Source: DATFAS01 sp035254305 (GTDB lineage Bacteria; Bacillota; Bacilli; Aneurinibacillales; RAOX-1). Taken from it: a DNA stretch of 43,636 nucleotides. A program made the translations under genes and the position numbers. Under the pieces are notes generated by a model. It was not told where the DNA came from and did no database searches. It saw only the letters and a list, made by a program, of their open reading frames with translations. The stretch is from the NCBI GenBank assembly GCA_035254305.1, contig DATFAS010000025.1, positions 1-43,636 on the forward strand. The letters run 5' to 3'. Positions 8,065 to 16,338 of the stretch are shown here, piece after piece (within the stretch, counting starts at the first letter, position 1; every line of letters starts with the position of its first letter).

Positions 8065-8865
8065 GTGAGAAATGGTATTGGTGTATTAGATTCAGGAGTT
8101 GGAGGATTAACGGTTGCAAGAGAAATTATGCGCCAGCTTCCCCAGGAATCCATCTATTATTTTGGAGATACAGCACGCTGCCCGTATGGTCCACGGCCAC
8201 AGGAGGAAATCCGGGCGTTTACTTTACAAATGATTGATTATCTTTCACAGCTTGATATTAAGGCACTTGTGATTGCTTGTAATACGGCTACAGCAGTTGT
8301 ACTTAAAGAGGTGGAGCAAACATCAAAGATTCCAGTCATTGGTGTTATTGATCCAGGGGCTAGAACAGCAATTAAAGAAACAAAAACAGGGAAAGTTGGA
8401 GTCATTGGTACGATAGGAACGATTCGTAGTGAAGCTTATGAAAAAGCCCTGAAACGAATTGATCCAACTGTAGATGTATATAGTATGGCGTGTCCTGATT
8501 TCGTTCCATTAGTAGAATCGGGAATTCATGACCATCAACGAGTATTAAGTACGGTTGAGGCTACACTTAAGCCCATGCTCGAAAATCCGATTGATACGTT
8601 AATTCTAGGCTGTACGCATTATCCGCTTTTATCCGATTATATTTCCCAGGTTATGGGGCCCGATGTGACACTGATTAGTTCTGCAAGGGAAACTGCCCGT
8701 GAATTAAGCACTGTTCTTGCCTATCAGGGAATTCTTCAAGAAGGGTGCACACTTGAAAGGCCAAGACACCAGTTCTTCGTTAGTGGGAAGGCTGCTGTCA
8801 TGAAAGAAATAGCTGAATCTTGGCTAAGTGCCCCTCTTGAAATCTATCAAGTGGATTTAAAGTAA
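8065..8865 (+). CDS. murI: Glutamate racemase
   Basis: A 266-aa enzyme interconverting L- and D-glutamate for peptidoglycan. Family motifs are intact: LDSGVGGLTV at the N-terminus (Asp9-Ser10), CPYG, the first catalytic cysteine in ACNTAT (C72) and the second in GCTHYPLL (C183). Translation starts at GTG 8065 with AAGGA nine bases upstream. The order murI(racE)-gerM-rph-rdgB matches Bacillus subtilis. It follows the flippase by about 60 bp with no terminator between, so it may be co-transcribed with it. Confidence 0.96.
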   Translation: MRNGIGVLDSGVGGLTVAREIMRQLPQESIYYFGDTARCPYGPRPQEEIRAFTLQMIDYLSQLDIKALVIACNTATAVVLKEVEQTSKIPVIGVIDPGARTAIKETKTGKVGVIGTIGTIRSEAYEKALKRIDPTVDVYSMACPDFVPLVESGIHDHQRVLSTVEATLKPMLENPIDTLILGCTHYPLLSDYISQVMGPDVTLISSARETARELSTVLAYQGILQEGCTLERPRHQFFVSGKAAVMKEIAESWLSAPLEIYQVDLK

Positions 8866-8904
8866 AAGTTTGTACACCTTTTTGGACAAAAAGTTAGTAT
8901 AAAA

Positions 8905-8949
8905 CTCCTCAAGGCTAGTATACATAGTAGTACAAAACAACTTGAGGAG
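8905..8949 (+). promoter_or_regulatory. Inverted repeat covering the gerM ribosome-binding site
   Basis: CTCCTCAAG (8905-8913) and its exact complement CTTGAGGAG (8941-8949) flank a 27-base loop. The right arm contains most of the gerM Shine-Dalgarno GAGGAGGG, so folding would hide it. A weak sigma-E-like -10 (TATACATA, 8919-8926) lies in the loop with ATA 17 bases upstream. If transcription starts there, the left arm would be absent from that mRNA. Confidence 0.5.
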
Positions 8950-8957
8950 GGAAACAA

Positions 8958-10037
8958 ATGTCTCGTAAAGCAGTAGTAATGATGTCTACTATGCTCTCAA
9001 CAGTGATTGTCTTATCAGGTTGCAGTTTTTTCGGCCCAGAGAAGGCCTCAGGGCCAAAGCCGACAGATCCGCCTCAAATATCACAAAATAAACCAGCGGG
9101 AAGTAAGGAGGTAAGCTCGAACCTAACTCCAACCGATGGGAAGGAAGCTGCACAGCAGGATCTAACGAAGGCGGTTGAATCTACTACAGCACCTATTTAT
9201 CTTATGGATCCGGATGGATATGTTGTGCCTGTTACCTTGAATCTTCCTAAATCTGAAGGTTCAGCGAAGCAGATCTTGAACTATATGGTCAAAGGGGGCC
9301 CAGTGGAAGAGCTAAAACCCAATGGGTTTACAGCGATCCTTCCGGAAGGGACTAAGGTATTGGGTATGACCATTAAGGATGGGGTAGCTACAGTCGATTT
9401 TTCACCAGAATTTAAAAAGTATGAGGTAAAGGATGAACGCAAGATTGTAGATGCTGTTACTTATGCACTGACTTCCTTTAAATCTGTTAAAGAGGTAAAG
9501 ATCTGGGTTAATGGTCATCAACAGGATACCATGCCTGTAGGGGGTACACCGATTACATCTCTTAGTAGAGATAATGGAATAAATATTGAACTGGCTGCGA
9601 ATGTGAAAATGGGTGAGACAACCCCTGTTACCCTTTACTTCCAGGCTCAGACAGCTGAAAACAATACTTATTATGTGCCTGTTACCCGCTTGGTTTCAAG
9701 AACGGATAATAAGGCAGCAGCGATAGTGAATGAATTAGTGAAAGGACCTAAGCAAGGAACGAACTTATTCTCTTCTATCCTTCCCACTACGAAGGTGCTG
9801 AATGTTAAAGTAAACAATGGAGTAGCAGTTGTTGATTTTGATGACAAGCTGTTAAGCTTCAATGATGGGAAAGCAAATCCACAAGCTCTGGAATCCCTCG
9901 TCCTTTCTTTAACTGAGAACGCAAATGTAAGCAAGGTACAATTCTTAGTGAATGGGAAGCCGAATGTAACATCAGGGGAAAAAGACTATACTAAGCCTGT
10001 TAGTAGACCTGCTGAATTAAATCCAGGGAAAATGTAA
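8958..10037 (+). CDS. gerM: GerM: sporulation/germination lipoprotein with two GerM domains
   Basis: A 359-aa lipoprotein with a clear signal peptide and lipobox (VLSGC, Cys22), then a Ser/Pro-rich linker and two tandem GerM domains (about residues 70-195 and 205-345). Both show the repeated pattern of ILPEGTKVLGMTIKDGVATVDF in the first copy and ILPTTKVLNVKVNNGVAVVDF in the second. In B. subtilis GerM is a sporulation protein needed to assemble the SpoIIQ-SpoIIIA channel between mother cell and forespore, and it also affects germination. The position between murI and rph is the conserved one. The ATG at 8958 follows GGAGGG. Confidence 0.93.
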   Translation: MSRKAVVMMSTMLSTVIVLSGCSFFGPEKASGPKPTDPPQISQNKPAGSKEVSSNLTPTDGKEAAQQDLTKAVESTTAPIYLMDPDGYVVPVTLNLPKSEGSAKQILNYMVKGGPVEELKPNGFTAILPEGTKVLGMTIKDGVATVDFSPEFKKYEVKDERKIVDAVTYALTSFKSVKEVKIWVNGHQQDTMPVGGTPITSLSRDNGINIELAANVKMGETTPVTLYFQAQTAENNTYYVPVTRLVSRTDNKAAAIVNELVKGPKQGTNLFSSILPTTKVLNVKVNNGVAVVDFDDKLLSFNDGKANPQALESLVLSLTENANVSKVQFLVNGKPNVTSGEKDYTKPVSRPAELNPGKM

Positions 10038-10065
10038 GAGGTGAAGGACCACCTCTTTTTCTTTT
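10036..10065 (+). terminator. Intrinsic terminator after gerM
   Basis: Stem AAGAGGTG (10036-10043, overlapping the stop codon) with CACCTCTT (10050-10057), a 6-base loop, then TTT-C-TTTTT. Confidence 0.88.
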
Positions 10066-10129
10066 TGTTTGTGTACGCAAGGCTAGAAATGGAAATTATA
10101 AATGGGTAAACATTAGTACTACCAAAATA

Positions 10130-10138
10130 TGCTATAAT
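10130..10138 (+). promoter_or_regulatory. Extended -10 promoter TGCTATAAT upstream of rph
   Basis: TATAAT at 10133-10138 preceded by TGC, 31 bases before the rph start codon. The -35 region is poor. Confidence 0.6.
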
Positions 10139-10168
10139 AAGCCGAAAACAAGGCCGGGAGGGATTGGC

Positions 10169-10906
10169 ATGCGAGGAGATCAGAGAAATAATAACCAATT
10201 ACGAGCTGTGAAAATAACGAAAAATTATATTAAACATGCGGAAGGCTCTGTTCTTATTGAAGTAGGAGACACCAAAGTGATCTGTACGGCAACAATTGAA
10301 GATAAGGTTCCCCCGTTTATGCGTGGTCAAGGGAAGGGATGGATAACAGCAGAATATTCCATGCTCCCAAGAGCTACAGAAACGAGAAATATTCGTGAAG
10401 CAAGCAAGGGGAAGCTGGGCGGAAGGACAATGGAAATCCAACGTTTAATTGGTCGAGCCCTTCGTTCTGTTGTAGATTTGGAACGCTTGGGAGAAAAAAC
10501 TGTGTGGCTTGATTGTGATGTGATTCAAGCTGATGGTGGAACAAGGACAGCTTCCATTACAGGTGCTTTTGTGGCGTTGGTTGAGGCGCTTGGTAAGCTT
10601 AAGGATAAGAATAACTGGGAACGTTTGCCGATTACTGATTTTCTTGCTGCGACAAGTGTTGGGATTCTTGGACAGGAGCTTATTCTTGATTTAAGCTATG
10701 CAGAAGATTCATCGGCTATCGTGGATATGAATATCGTCATGACCGGGAATGGTCAGTTTGTAGAAATTCAGGGAACAGGGGAGGAATCTCCTTTCAGCTA
10801 TGATCAACTTCAGGGACTAATTGAATTAGGGAGAAAAGGGGTTACAGAGCTCATTTCATTCCAAAAGGAAGCGCTAGGGCCAATAGCCAATTATATTGGG
10901 GGATAA
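10169..10906 (+). CDS. rph: Ribonuclease PH
   Basis: A 245-aa phosphorolytic 3'-5' exoribonuclease that trims tRNA 3' ends, forming a hexameric ring. Family signatures are present: MRGDQR-type start, EGSVLIEVGDTKVICTATIE, GKGWITAEYSMLPRAT, R-x-I-R-E-A-x-x-G-K (phosphate-binding arginines), GRTMEIQRLIGRALR and DCDVIQADGGTRTASI. The length is normal for the bacterial family. The ATG at 10169 follows GGGAGGG. It stands in the conserved gerM-rph-rdgB order with its own promoter, since a terminator precedes it. Confidence 0.96.
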   Translation: MRGDQRNNNQLRAVKITKNYIKHAEGSVLIEVGDTKVICTATIEDKVPPFMRGQGKGWITAEYSMLPRATETRNIREASKGKLGGRTMEIQRLIGRALRSVVDLERLGEKTVWLDCDVIQADGGTRTASITGAFVALVEALGKLKDKNNWERLPITDFLAATSVGILGQELILDLSYAEDSSAIVDMNIVMTGNGQFVEIQGTGEESPFSYDQLQGLIELGRKGVTELISFQKEALGPIANYIGG

Positions 10907-10971
10907 TGAAATTTACCTAGGGTTAGAGTTTTAGATCAAGTCGTTTGGTTGAGGGGAACGGAGGAAGGTAA

Positions 10972-11568
10972 ATGAGCAAAAAAATTGTTCTAGCCACGAG
11001 AAATAAAGGGAAGATAAAAGAACTCCGAGAAATGCTTGCAAAATATCAGGTAGAGGTCTTAGGGTTAGACGACTTTCCCCAAACACCAGAAGTGGAAGAG
11101 GATGGCCTCACTTTTGAACACAATGCCATCAAGAAGGCACAAACCATTTCAGACTATCTGATGCTTCCGGCTTTAGCAGATGACTCCGGTGTCGAGGTTG
11201 ATGCCTTAGGTGGACAACCCGGTGTTTTCTCTGCAAGATTTGCAGGCAATCATGCAACAGATGAACAAAATAATCGGAAAATTATTGAAGCCATACGGGA
11301 TATTCCTGAGTCAGAACGGAGTGCTAGATTTCGTTGTGTTCTAGCGCTTGCTGTACCTGGCAAAGAAGTCTGGACCTGTGATGGAGTGTGTGAGGGTGTA
11401 ATTATTACCGAACCGCAAGGAACGAATGGATTTGGCTACGATCCTCTTTTCTTTCTTCCGAAATTTGGGCTTACTATGGCGCAACTATCTTCCGAAGGGA
11501 AGAATCAGATCAGTCATCGGGGAAAGGCAGTCCGGAATTTCATTGAACATATTCATGAGTTGATTTAA
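10972..11568 (+). CDS. rdgB: XTP/dITP diphosphatase (RdgB/HAM1 family)
   Basis: A 198-aa house-cleaning enzyme that hydrolyses dITP, XTP and ITP to monophosphates, keeping deaminated purines out of nucleic acids. Motifs: ATRNKGKIKEL at the N-terminus, TFEHNAIKKA, ADDSGVEVDALGGQPGVFSARFAG, GTNGFGYDPLFF and SHRGKA near the end. The ATG at 10972 follows GGAGGAAGG. It is 65 bp downstream of rph in the same direction and probably co-transcribed. In B. subtilis the pair is followed by the phosphodiesterase gene ysnB, which is not here. Confidence 0.96.
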   Translation: MSKKIVLATRNKGKIKELREMLAKYQVEVLGLDDFPQTPEVEEDGLTFEHNAIKKAQTISDYLMLPALADDSGVEVDALGGQPGVFSARFAGNHATDEQNNRKIIEAIRDIPESERSARFRCVLALAVPGKEVWTCDGVCEGVIITEPQGTNGFGYDPLFFLPKFGLTMAQLSSEGKNQISHRGKAVRNFIEHIHELI

Positions 11569-11574
11569 TAGACA

Positions 11575-11602
11575 AGGGAAAATCGGTGGTGCGATTTTCC
11601 CT
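11575..11602 (+). terminator. Strong hairpin after rdgB, no clear T tract
   Basis: A perfect 11-bp stem AGGGAAAATCG / CGATTTTCCCT with a 6-base loop, seven bases after the rdgB stop. No run of T follows, so termination would be weak or factor-assisted; it may instead protect the mRNA 3' end. Confidence 0.55.
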
Positions 11603-11618
11603 ATGTTCATGTATAAGA

Positions 11619-11647
11619 TTGATAAGTTATTTTGGATTTTGTATACA
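11619..11647 (+). promoter_or_regulatory. Predicted sigma-A promoter for ysoA
   Basis: TTGATA (11619-11624), 17-base spacer, TATACA (11642-11647), about 60 bases before the ysoA start codon. Confidence 0.65.
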
Positions 11648-11709
11648 TACATGTGCAACTAGTTTTCTTTAATGGAAGACACCCTGATAGGTGTTGAAGT
11701 GGAGATTCT

Positions 11710-12801
11710 ATGAAAAAAACAAACAAAGGGAACGTTCTCTTGTTTCCACATTTGATGAAAAGATATTTAGATATGGCTTTAGAGGCTAGAGAAAATGGGA
11801 GCTACCACAAGGCAAAGGAGTACTTAGAAGAGGTATTGAAATTAGATGAGCATTATGCTCCGGCACTGCTAGGCCTAATTGTGGTATCCCATGATTTAGG
11901 ATTGTTTCAAGAGGCAAGTGATGTTTCGGAATATATGCTTGTTCATAATATTGGAGATTATGGTGAGGTCCTTTCCCTTTATGTTGTTTCCCTTATCCAA
12001 TTGGAGGAATATAGTAGGGTCTGTGAAATACTAGCCAATCTAATTGATAAAAAGAAGCTCTCGCCCACTAAGGTGGAGGAATTTGAAGATATTTTACGAA
12101 CATGTAGCCTATTAATGGACGCACGGGAAGAAGAGAAGGAGGATCAGGCTGAGCCGATTCTTCGTTCAACAGTGGAAGAAAGATTAGTTACAGACAAAAA
12201 TTATGTACAAAAGCTTATTAATGAACTTGATGAGGGAGAATTTGATCAACAACTGCAAGCCATTGAGCAATTAAAGTATGTGAAGGATGAAACAGTCATA
12301 AAATCTTTAAGGAACTATTGTATCCTTCTTCATGTAGATCCTGTCTTAAAAACCTTTGCCCTACGGGCTTTGAAATTTCTAGATGTGAAAGAAAAAGTTT
12401 TGGTATACAAATTTGACCGATTAATAGAAGTTTCGTTAGATGAAATTCCTGCTGATGAAGATGGCTTACAGGAGGATCAGCGGAAAGTTATTGAATTGTT
12501 AGCTCAACAGACTTATCATGAAGATCCTATATTTGTATCTTTTGCTATGCAATTGTGGATTGAGTATTTATTTGCATCTTTTCCAATTATTCCACCCCTT
12601 CATCACACGGCCAGCTGGTCAGCTGCACTACATATTGCTGTTGCAGAAATGCTTGAGCAGGAACAATCTCAAGCACAAATTTCCCGGAAATATGGTACCA
12701 CTATCAAGACTATGAATAAGCAATTAAAATGTTTAAAGCAATTTCTTTCGCCCAAAATTAATGCTTGGAAAAGCCAACATTTACCCAAAGACAGGGATTA
12801 G
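11710..12801 (+). CDS. ysoA: TPR-repeat protein, YsoA-like
   Basis: A 363-aa soluble protein with tetratricopeptide-type helices in the first 120 residues (ALEARENGSYHKAKEYLEEV and similar), a charged middle, HEAT-like helices around 165-240 and a C-terminal segment with a possible helix-turn-helix flavour (SQAQISRKYGTTIKTMNKQL). B. subtilis carries the TPR protein YsoA immediately upstream of tig, and length and position agree, so I use that symbol. Its molecular role is not established. The ATG at 11710 follows GTGGAG. No transmembrane segment is present. Confidence 0.75.
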   Translation: MKKTNKGNVLLFPHLMKRYLDMALEARENGSYHKAKEYLEEVLKLDEHYAPALLGLIVVSHDLGLFQEASDVSEYMLVHNIGDYGEVLSLYVVSLIQLEEYSRVCEILANLIDKKKLSPTKVEEFEDILRTCSLLMDAREEEKEDQAEPILRSTVEERLVTDKNYVQKLINELDEGEFDQQLQAIEQLKYVKDETVIKSLRNYCILLHVDPVLKTFALRALKFLDVKEKVLVYKFDRLIEVSLDEIPADEDGLQEDQRKVIELLAQQTYHEDPIFVSFAMQLWIEYLFASFPIIPPLHHTASWSAALHIAVAEMLEQEQSQAQISRKYGTTIKTMNKQLKCLKQFLSPKINAWKSQHLPKDRD

Positions 12802-12809
12802 ACCAGCGG

Positions 12810-12839
12810 TTGCGATTGCAATAGTTTATGATATATAAT
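12810..12839 (+). promoter_or_regulatory. Predicted sigma-A promoter of tig
   Basis: TTGCGA (12810-12815), 18-base spacer, TATAAT (12834-12839). A second TATAAT lies at 12848-12853 with a poorer -35, possibly a tandem start. The resulting leader of about 100 bases has no CIRCE or CtsR-type repeat that I can see. Confidence 0.65.
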
Positions 12840-12954
12840 AAAGTGGTTATAATGAGAGTGAAGTGTGTATGGGAGAAATTTCCACTTTATATTTTTACAT
12901 AGGATTCTATCTTACCTAAAGATCGGACCTTATTTTAGGAGGAGAAAGCATAAA

Positions 12955-14247
12955 ATGAAAGCAAATTGGGAAAAACTTGAGAATAACCAAGGTGTTCTCA
13001 CCATTGAAGTTGAGCAAGAACAAGTTCAAGAGGCTGTGGATCAAGCCTTTAAGAAAGTTGTAAAAACAGTAAATCTTCCTGGTTTCCGTAAAGGTAAAGT
13101 TCCACGTAAGATTTTCGAAGCACGTTTTGGCGTTGAATCTCTATTTCAAGATGCATTAGAAATTCTAATCCCTGAAGTTTATGGACAAGCTGTTGAAGAA
13201 ACTGGAATATCTCCAGTTGATCGTCCAGAAGTTGACGTAGAGCAAATGGGTAAAGACGAGAACTGGATTATCAAGGCTTCTGTAACTGTTAAGCCTGAGG
13301 TTGTTTTAGGCGATTACAAAGGAGTTTCCATTGAGCCTCAAGAATTCACCGTTACTGAAGAAGACGTTGAGAACGAACTAAAGAATATGCAAGAACGCAG
13401 TGCTGAATTGAACGTAATTGAAGAAGGCACAGTTGAGAATGGTGACTATGCTGTTATCGATTTTGAAGGCTTCGTAGATGGAGAAGCTTTCGAAGGCGGT
13501 AAAGGTGAAAATTACAGCCTTGAAATCGGTTCAAATACGTTTATCCCTGGCTTCGAAGAGCAAGTAATCGGATTGGCTAAAGGTGAAGAGAAGGATGTTC
13601 AAGTTTCTTTCCCTGAAGACTATCATGCTAATGAATTAGCTGGTAAGCCTGCTACCTTCAAAGTAGTTGTAAATGATATCAAGCGTAAAAGCCTTCCAGC
13701 TCTTGATGATGAATTTGCAAAAGATGTAAGTGAATTTGAAACTTTGGAAGAATTGAAAGCAGATATCAAGAATAAGCTAGAAAAGAAAGCTGAAGAAGAT
13801 AAGGACAACTTTGAACGCCAAGCTATTATTGAGAAGGTAGCTGAGAATGCTACGATTGATCTTCCAGAAATTATGATCGAACATGAAGTAGATCATATGG
13901 TGAAGGATTTTGAACAACGTTTACTTTCTCAAGGAATCAACCTTGAACTATACTACCAGTTCACTGGCTTAGATGAAGAGAAATTAAGAGACCAGATGAA
14001 GGCTGATGCTACAAGCCGCGTTCGTAATTCACTTACACTTGAAGCTGTTTCTCAAGCTGAGAATGTTCAAGTGTCTGATGAAGAAGTCGAAGAAGAATTG
14101 AAGAATCTTGCTGAGATGTATCGTCGTCCAGTTGAAGAAATCCGTCAATTCTTTGCATCTAGAGGTCAACTTGAAGGAGTTAGAAACGACGTCCGTATTC
14201 GCAAAACCATCGATTTGTTGGTAGAATACAATAAAGTAACTGCATAG
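12955..14247 (+). CDS. tig: Trigger factor, ribosome-bound chaperone and prolyl isomerase
   Basis: A 430-aa chaperone that docks at the ribosome exit tunnel and shields nascent chains. It has the ribosome-binding signature GFRKGKVPRKIFEARFG at about residues 43-59, a central FKBP-type prolyl isomerase domain (DYAVIDFEGFVDGEAFEGG ... FIPGFEEQVIGLAKGEEKD) and the helical C-terminal cradle. The ATG at 12955 is chosen because AGGAGGAG lies ten bases upstream and the product starts MKANWEKLE as in other Bacillales; a TTG/ATG further upstream is non-conserved. Codon choice is more regular than in the neighbours, consistent with high expression. Confidence 0.97.
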   Translation: MKANWEKLENNQGVLTIEVEQEQVQEAVDQAFKKVVKTVNLPGFRKGKVPRKIFEARFGVESLFQDALEILIPEVYGQAVEETGISPVDRPEVDVEQMGKDENWIIKASVTVKPEVVLGDYKGVSIEPQEFTVTEEDVENELKNMQERSAELNVIEEGTVENGDYAVIDFEGFVDGEAFEGGKGENYSLEIGSNTFIPGFEEQVIGLAKGEEKDVQVSFPEDYHANELAGKPATFKVVVNDIKRKSLPALDDEFAKDVSEFETLEELKADIKNKLEKKAEEDKDNFERQAIIEKVAENATIDLPEIMIEHEVDHMVKDFEQRLLSQGINLELYYQFTGLDEEKLRDQMKADATSRVRNSLTLEAVSQAENVQVSDEEVEEELKNLAEMYRRPVEEIRQFFASRGQLEGVRNDVRIRKTIDLLVEYNKVTA

Positions 14248-14265
14248 TGTTTAAGTGAAAAGTTG

Positions 14266-14302
14266 AAACAAGGCACGATATCTTTATTCGTGCCTTGTTT
14301 TT
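14266..14302 (+). terminator. Intrinsic terminator after tig
   Basis: A perfect 13-bp stem AAACAAGGCACGA (14266-14278) with TCGTGCCTTGTTT (14288-14300), a 9-base loop and five T residues. It separates tig from clpP-clpX. Confidence 0.94.
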
Positions 14303-14309
14303 CCAAACA

Positions 14310-14318
14310 TGCTACAAT
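14310..14318 (+). promoter_or_regulatory. Extended -10 promoter TGCTACAAT upstream of clpP
   Basis: TACAAT (14313-14318) preceded by TGC, just after the tig terminator and 25 bases before the clpP start. No convincing -35 hexamer. Confidence 0.5.
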
Positions 14319-14342
14319 AATGGTAGAAAGGAGGAATGCACA

Positions 14343-14933
14343 TTGCCATTAATCCCTATGGTTATAGAGTCAACAAATCGTGGAGAACGTGCTTACGACA
14401 TATACTCTCGTTTACTTAAGGATCGTATTGTCATTCTCGGAAGTGAGATTGATGATGATGTTGCGAATTCGGTTGTTGCTCAACTATTATTTCTAGCTGC
14501 AGAAGATCCAGATAAAGATATTCATTTATACATAAATTCACCGGGGGGATCTGTTACCGCCGGGATGGCCATATATGATACTATGGAATTTATTAAGCCT
14601 GACGTATCAACGATTTGCATAGGGCTTGCGGCAAGTATGGGTGCTTTCCTCTTAGCTGCAGGTGCTAAGGGTAAGCGATTTTCACTTCCCAATAGTGAGA
14701 TTATGATTCATCAGCCGCTAGGTGGTGTTCGTGGCCAAGCGAGTGATATTAAGATACATGCTGAATGGATCATAAGAACGAAGAAGGTCCTTAATCAGAT
14801 ATTGGCGGAGAAAACAGGCCAACCTTTGGAGCAAATTGAACAGGATACAGATCGTGATAACTTTATGGGTGCACATGTTGCCAAAGAATACGGGTTAATC
14901 GATGAAGTGATCACCCGTAATGATCAGACCTAA
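14343..14933 (+). CDS. clpP: ATP-dependent Clp protease proteolytic subunit
   Basis: A 196-aa serine peptidase forming the double-heptamer chamber that works with ClpX or other Clp ATPases. The catalytic triad is intact: Ser98 (GLAASMGAF), His123 (MIHQPLGG), Asp172 (DTDRDNFM). The start is TTG 14343: AAAGGAGG lies eight bases upstream and the product then begins MPLIPMVIESTNRGERAYD, matching the mature family N-terminus, whereas the upstream in-frame extension is non-conserved. It lies 11 bp before clpX. In B. subtilis clpP is at a different locus; tig-clpP-clpX is the arrangement of clostridia and proteobacteria. Confidence 0.96.
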   Translation: MPLIPMVIESTNRGERAYDIYSRLLKDRIVILGSEIDDDVANSVVAQLLFLAAEDPDKDIHLYINSPGGSVTAGMAIYDTMEFIKPDVSTICIGLAASMGAFLLAAGAKGKRFSLPNSEIMIHQPLGGVRGQASDIKIHAEWIIRTKKVLNQILAEKTGQPLEQIEQDTDRDNFMGAHVAKEYGLIDEVITRNDQT

Positions 14934-14944
14934 GAGGTGATTTG

Positions 14945-16210
14945 ATGTTTAAATTCAATGATGAAAAAGGCCAATTGAAATGTTCATTCTGCGGTAAATC
15001 ACAGGACCAAGTTCGTAAGCTTGTTGCTGGCCCTGGTGTGTATATTTGTGACGAATGTATTGAACTTTGCACAGAAATTGTGGAAGAAGAGCTGGGTACG
15101 GAAGATGAGGTAGACCTTAAGGAAATTCCAAAGCCTAATGAAATCCGTAAGTTTCTTGACGATTATGTAATTGGGCAGGAAAGTGCGAAGAAATCGTTGG
15201 CAGTTGCGGTCTACAATCACTATAAACGAATAAATACCGGTGCGAAGATCGATGATGTAGAGCTTCAAAAGAGTAATATTTTGATGTTAGGGCCTACTGG
15301 AAGTGGGAAAACATTGCTTGCGCAAACCCTAGCAAGAATTCTTAATGTACCTTTTGCTATTGCGGATGCAACCTCTTTAACGGAAGCGGGTTATGTTGGG
15401 GAAGATGTAGAAAATATTCTCCTTAAACTAATTCAAGCTGCCGATTATGATGTGGAAAAAGCAGAACGCGGTATTATCTATATCGATGAAATTGATAAAG
15501 TAGCTAGAAAGTCAGAAAATCCTTCGATTACAAGGGATGTTTCTGGTGAGGGAGTTCAGCAAGCCCTTCTTAAGATTCTTGAAGGTACGGTAGCCAGTGT
15601 TCCTCCACAAGGAGGAAGAAAGCACCCTCATCAAGAATTTATACAAATCGATACCTCTAATATTCTGTTTATCTGCGGTGGAGCATTTGATGGAATAGAA
15701 CAAATTATTAAGCGTCGAGTAGGGAAGAAGGTCATTGGATTCGGCTCTGAAGGAGCAGATGGAAAACGTGATCTTAAAGCGGGAGAGTATCTCAAAATGG
15801 CTCTTCCAGAAGACCTATTGAAGTTTGGATTAATTCCCGAATTCGTTGGTCGCCTACCGGTCATGTGTATGCTTGAGCCACTAGACGAGGATGCTCTGAT
15901 GCAGATTCTTATTGAACCAAAGAATGCTTTGGTTAAGCAATATCAGAAGCTCATGGAAATGGATGAAGTGGAGTTAGAATTCTCCGAAGGAGCTCTCAAG
16001 CAAATTGCGAAAGAAGCCATTAAGCGTAATACAGGTGCCCGTGGACTAAGATCTATTATTGAGGGGATCATGCTAGATATTATGTATGAGTTACCTTCAC
16101 GTACAGACATTGTGAAATGTGTCATTACTGAAGAAAGTGTAAGAGATAAATCAGAACCAAATATGTATACAGAGAATGGGCTTATTGAAAAGCCAAAAGA
16201 AAGTGCATAA
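14945..16210 (+). CDS. clpX: ATP-dependent Clp protease ATPase subunit ClpX
   Basis: A 421-aa AAA+ unfoldase feeding substrates to ClpP. The N-terminal zinc finger has four cysteines (C13, C16, C35, C38); Walker A is GPTGSGKT (116-123), pore loop 1 is GYVGED, Walker B is IIYIDEIDK, and the sensor-2 region GARGLRSIIE is present. ATG 14945 follows AGAGGTGA; a TTG one codon earlier is possible but less likely. It is directly downstream of clpP and closed by its own terminator. Confidence 0.97.
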   Translation: MFKFNDEKGQLKCSFCGKSQDQVRKLVAGPGVYICDECIELCTEIVEEELGTEDEVDLKEIPKPNEIRKFLDDYVIGQESAKKSLAVAVYNHYKRINTGAKIDDVELQKSNILMLGPTGSGKTLLAQTLARILNVPFAIADATSLTEAGYVGEDVENILLKLIQAADYDVEKAERGIIYIDEIDKVARKSENPSITRDVSGEGVQQALLKILEGTVASVPPQGGRKHPHQEFIQIDTSNILFICGGAFDGIEQIIKRRVGKKVIGFGSEGADGKRDLKAGEYLKMALPEDLLKFGLIPEFVGRLPVMCMLEPLDEDALMQILIEPKNALVKQYQKLMEMDEVELEFSEGALKQIAKEAIKRNTGARGLRSIIEGIMLDIMYELPSRTDIVKCVITEESVRDKSEPNMYTENGLIEKPKESA

Positions 16211-16221
16211 TCGTTATCGAG

Positions 16222-16259
16222 AGGCATGTGGAACGACTAAACGTTCCATATGCCTTTTT
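16222..16259 (+). terminator. Intrinsic terminator after clpX
   Basis: A 14-bp stem with one G-T wobble (16222-16235 with 16242-16255), a 6-base loop and a T run ending at 16259. Confidence 0.93.
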
Positions 16260-16278
16260 CTCTTTTCATCTATCTTCG

Positions 16279-16308
16279 GTTTATCTAGGATTTTAGAAGG
16301 CAATACTA
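16279..16308 (+). promoter_or_regulatory. Sigma-F (forespore) promoter of lonB
   Basis: GTTTA (16279-16283), 15-base spacer, GGCAATACTA (16299-16308). Both elements fit the published B. subtilis sigma-F consensus (GYWTA, 15 bases, GGNRANANTW) at every constrained position. It sits between the clpX terminator and lonB, and B. subtilis lonB is known to be transcribed by sigma-F in the prespore. Confidence 0.8.
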
Positions 16309-16338
16309 CAGGTTAGATAGACTTATGGGAGGGATAGT

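Noticed and set aside
12865..12954. Longer trigger factor start
   Set aside because: The extension is non-conserved and lies in the promoter-proximal leader; AGGAGGAG supports ATG 12955.
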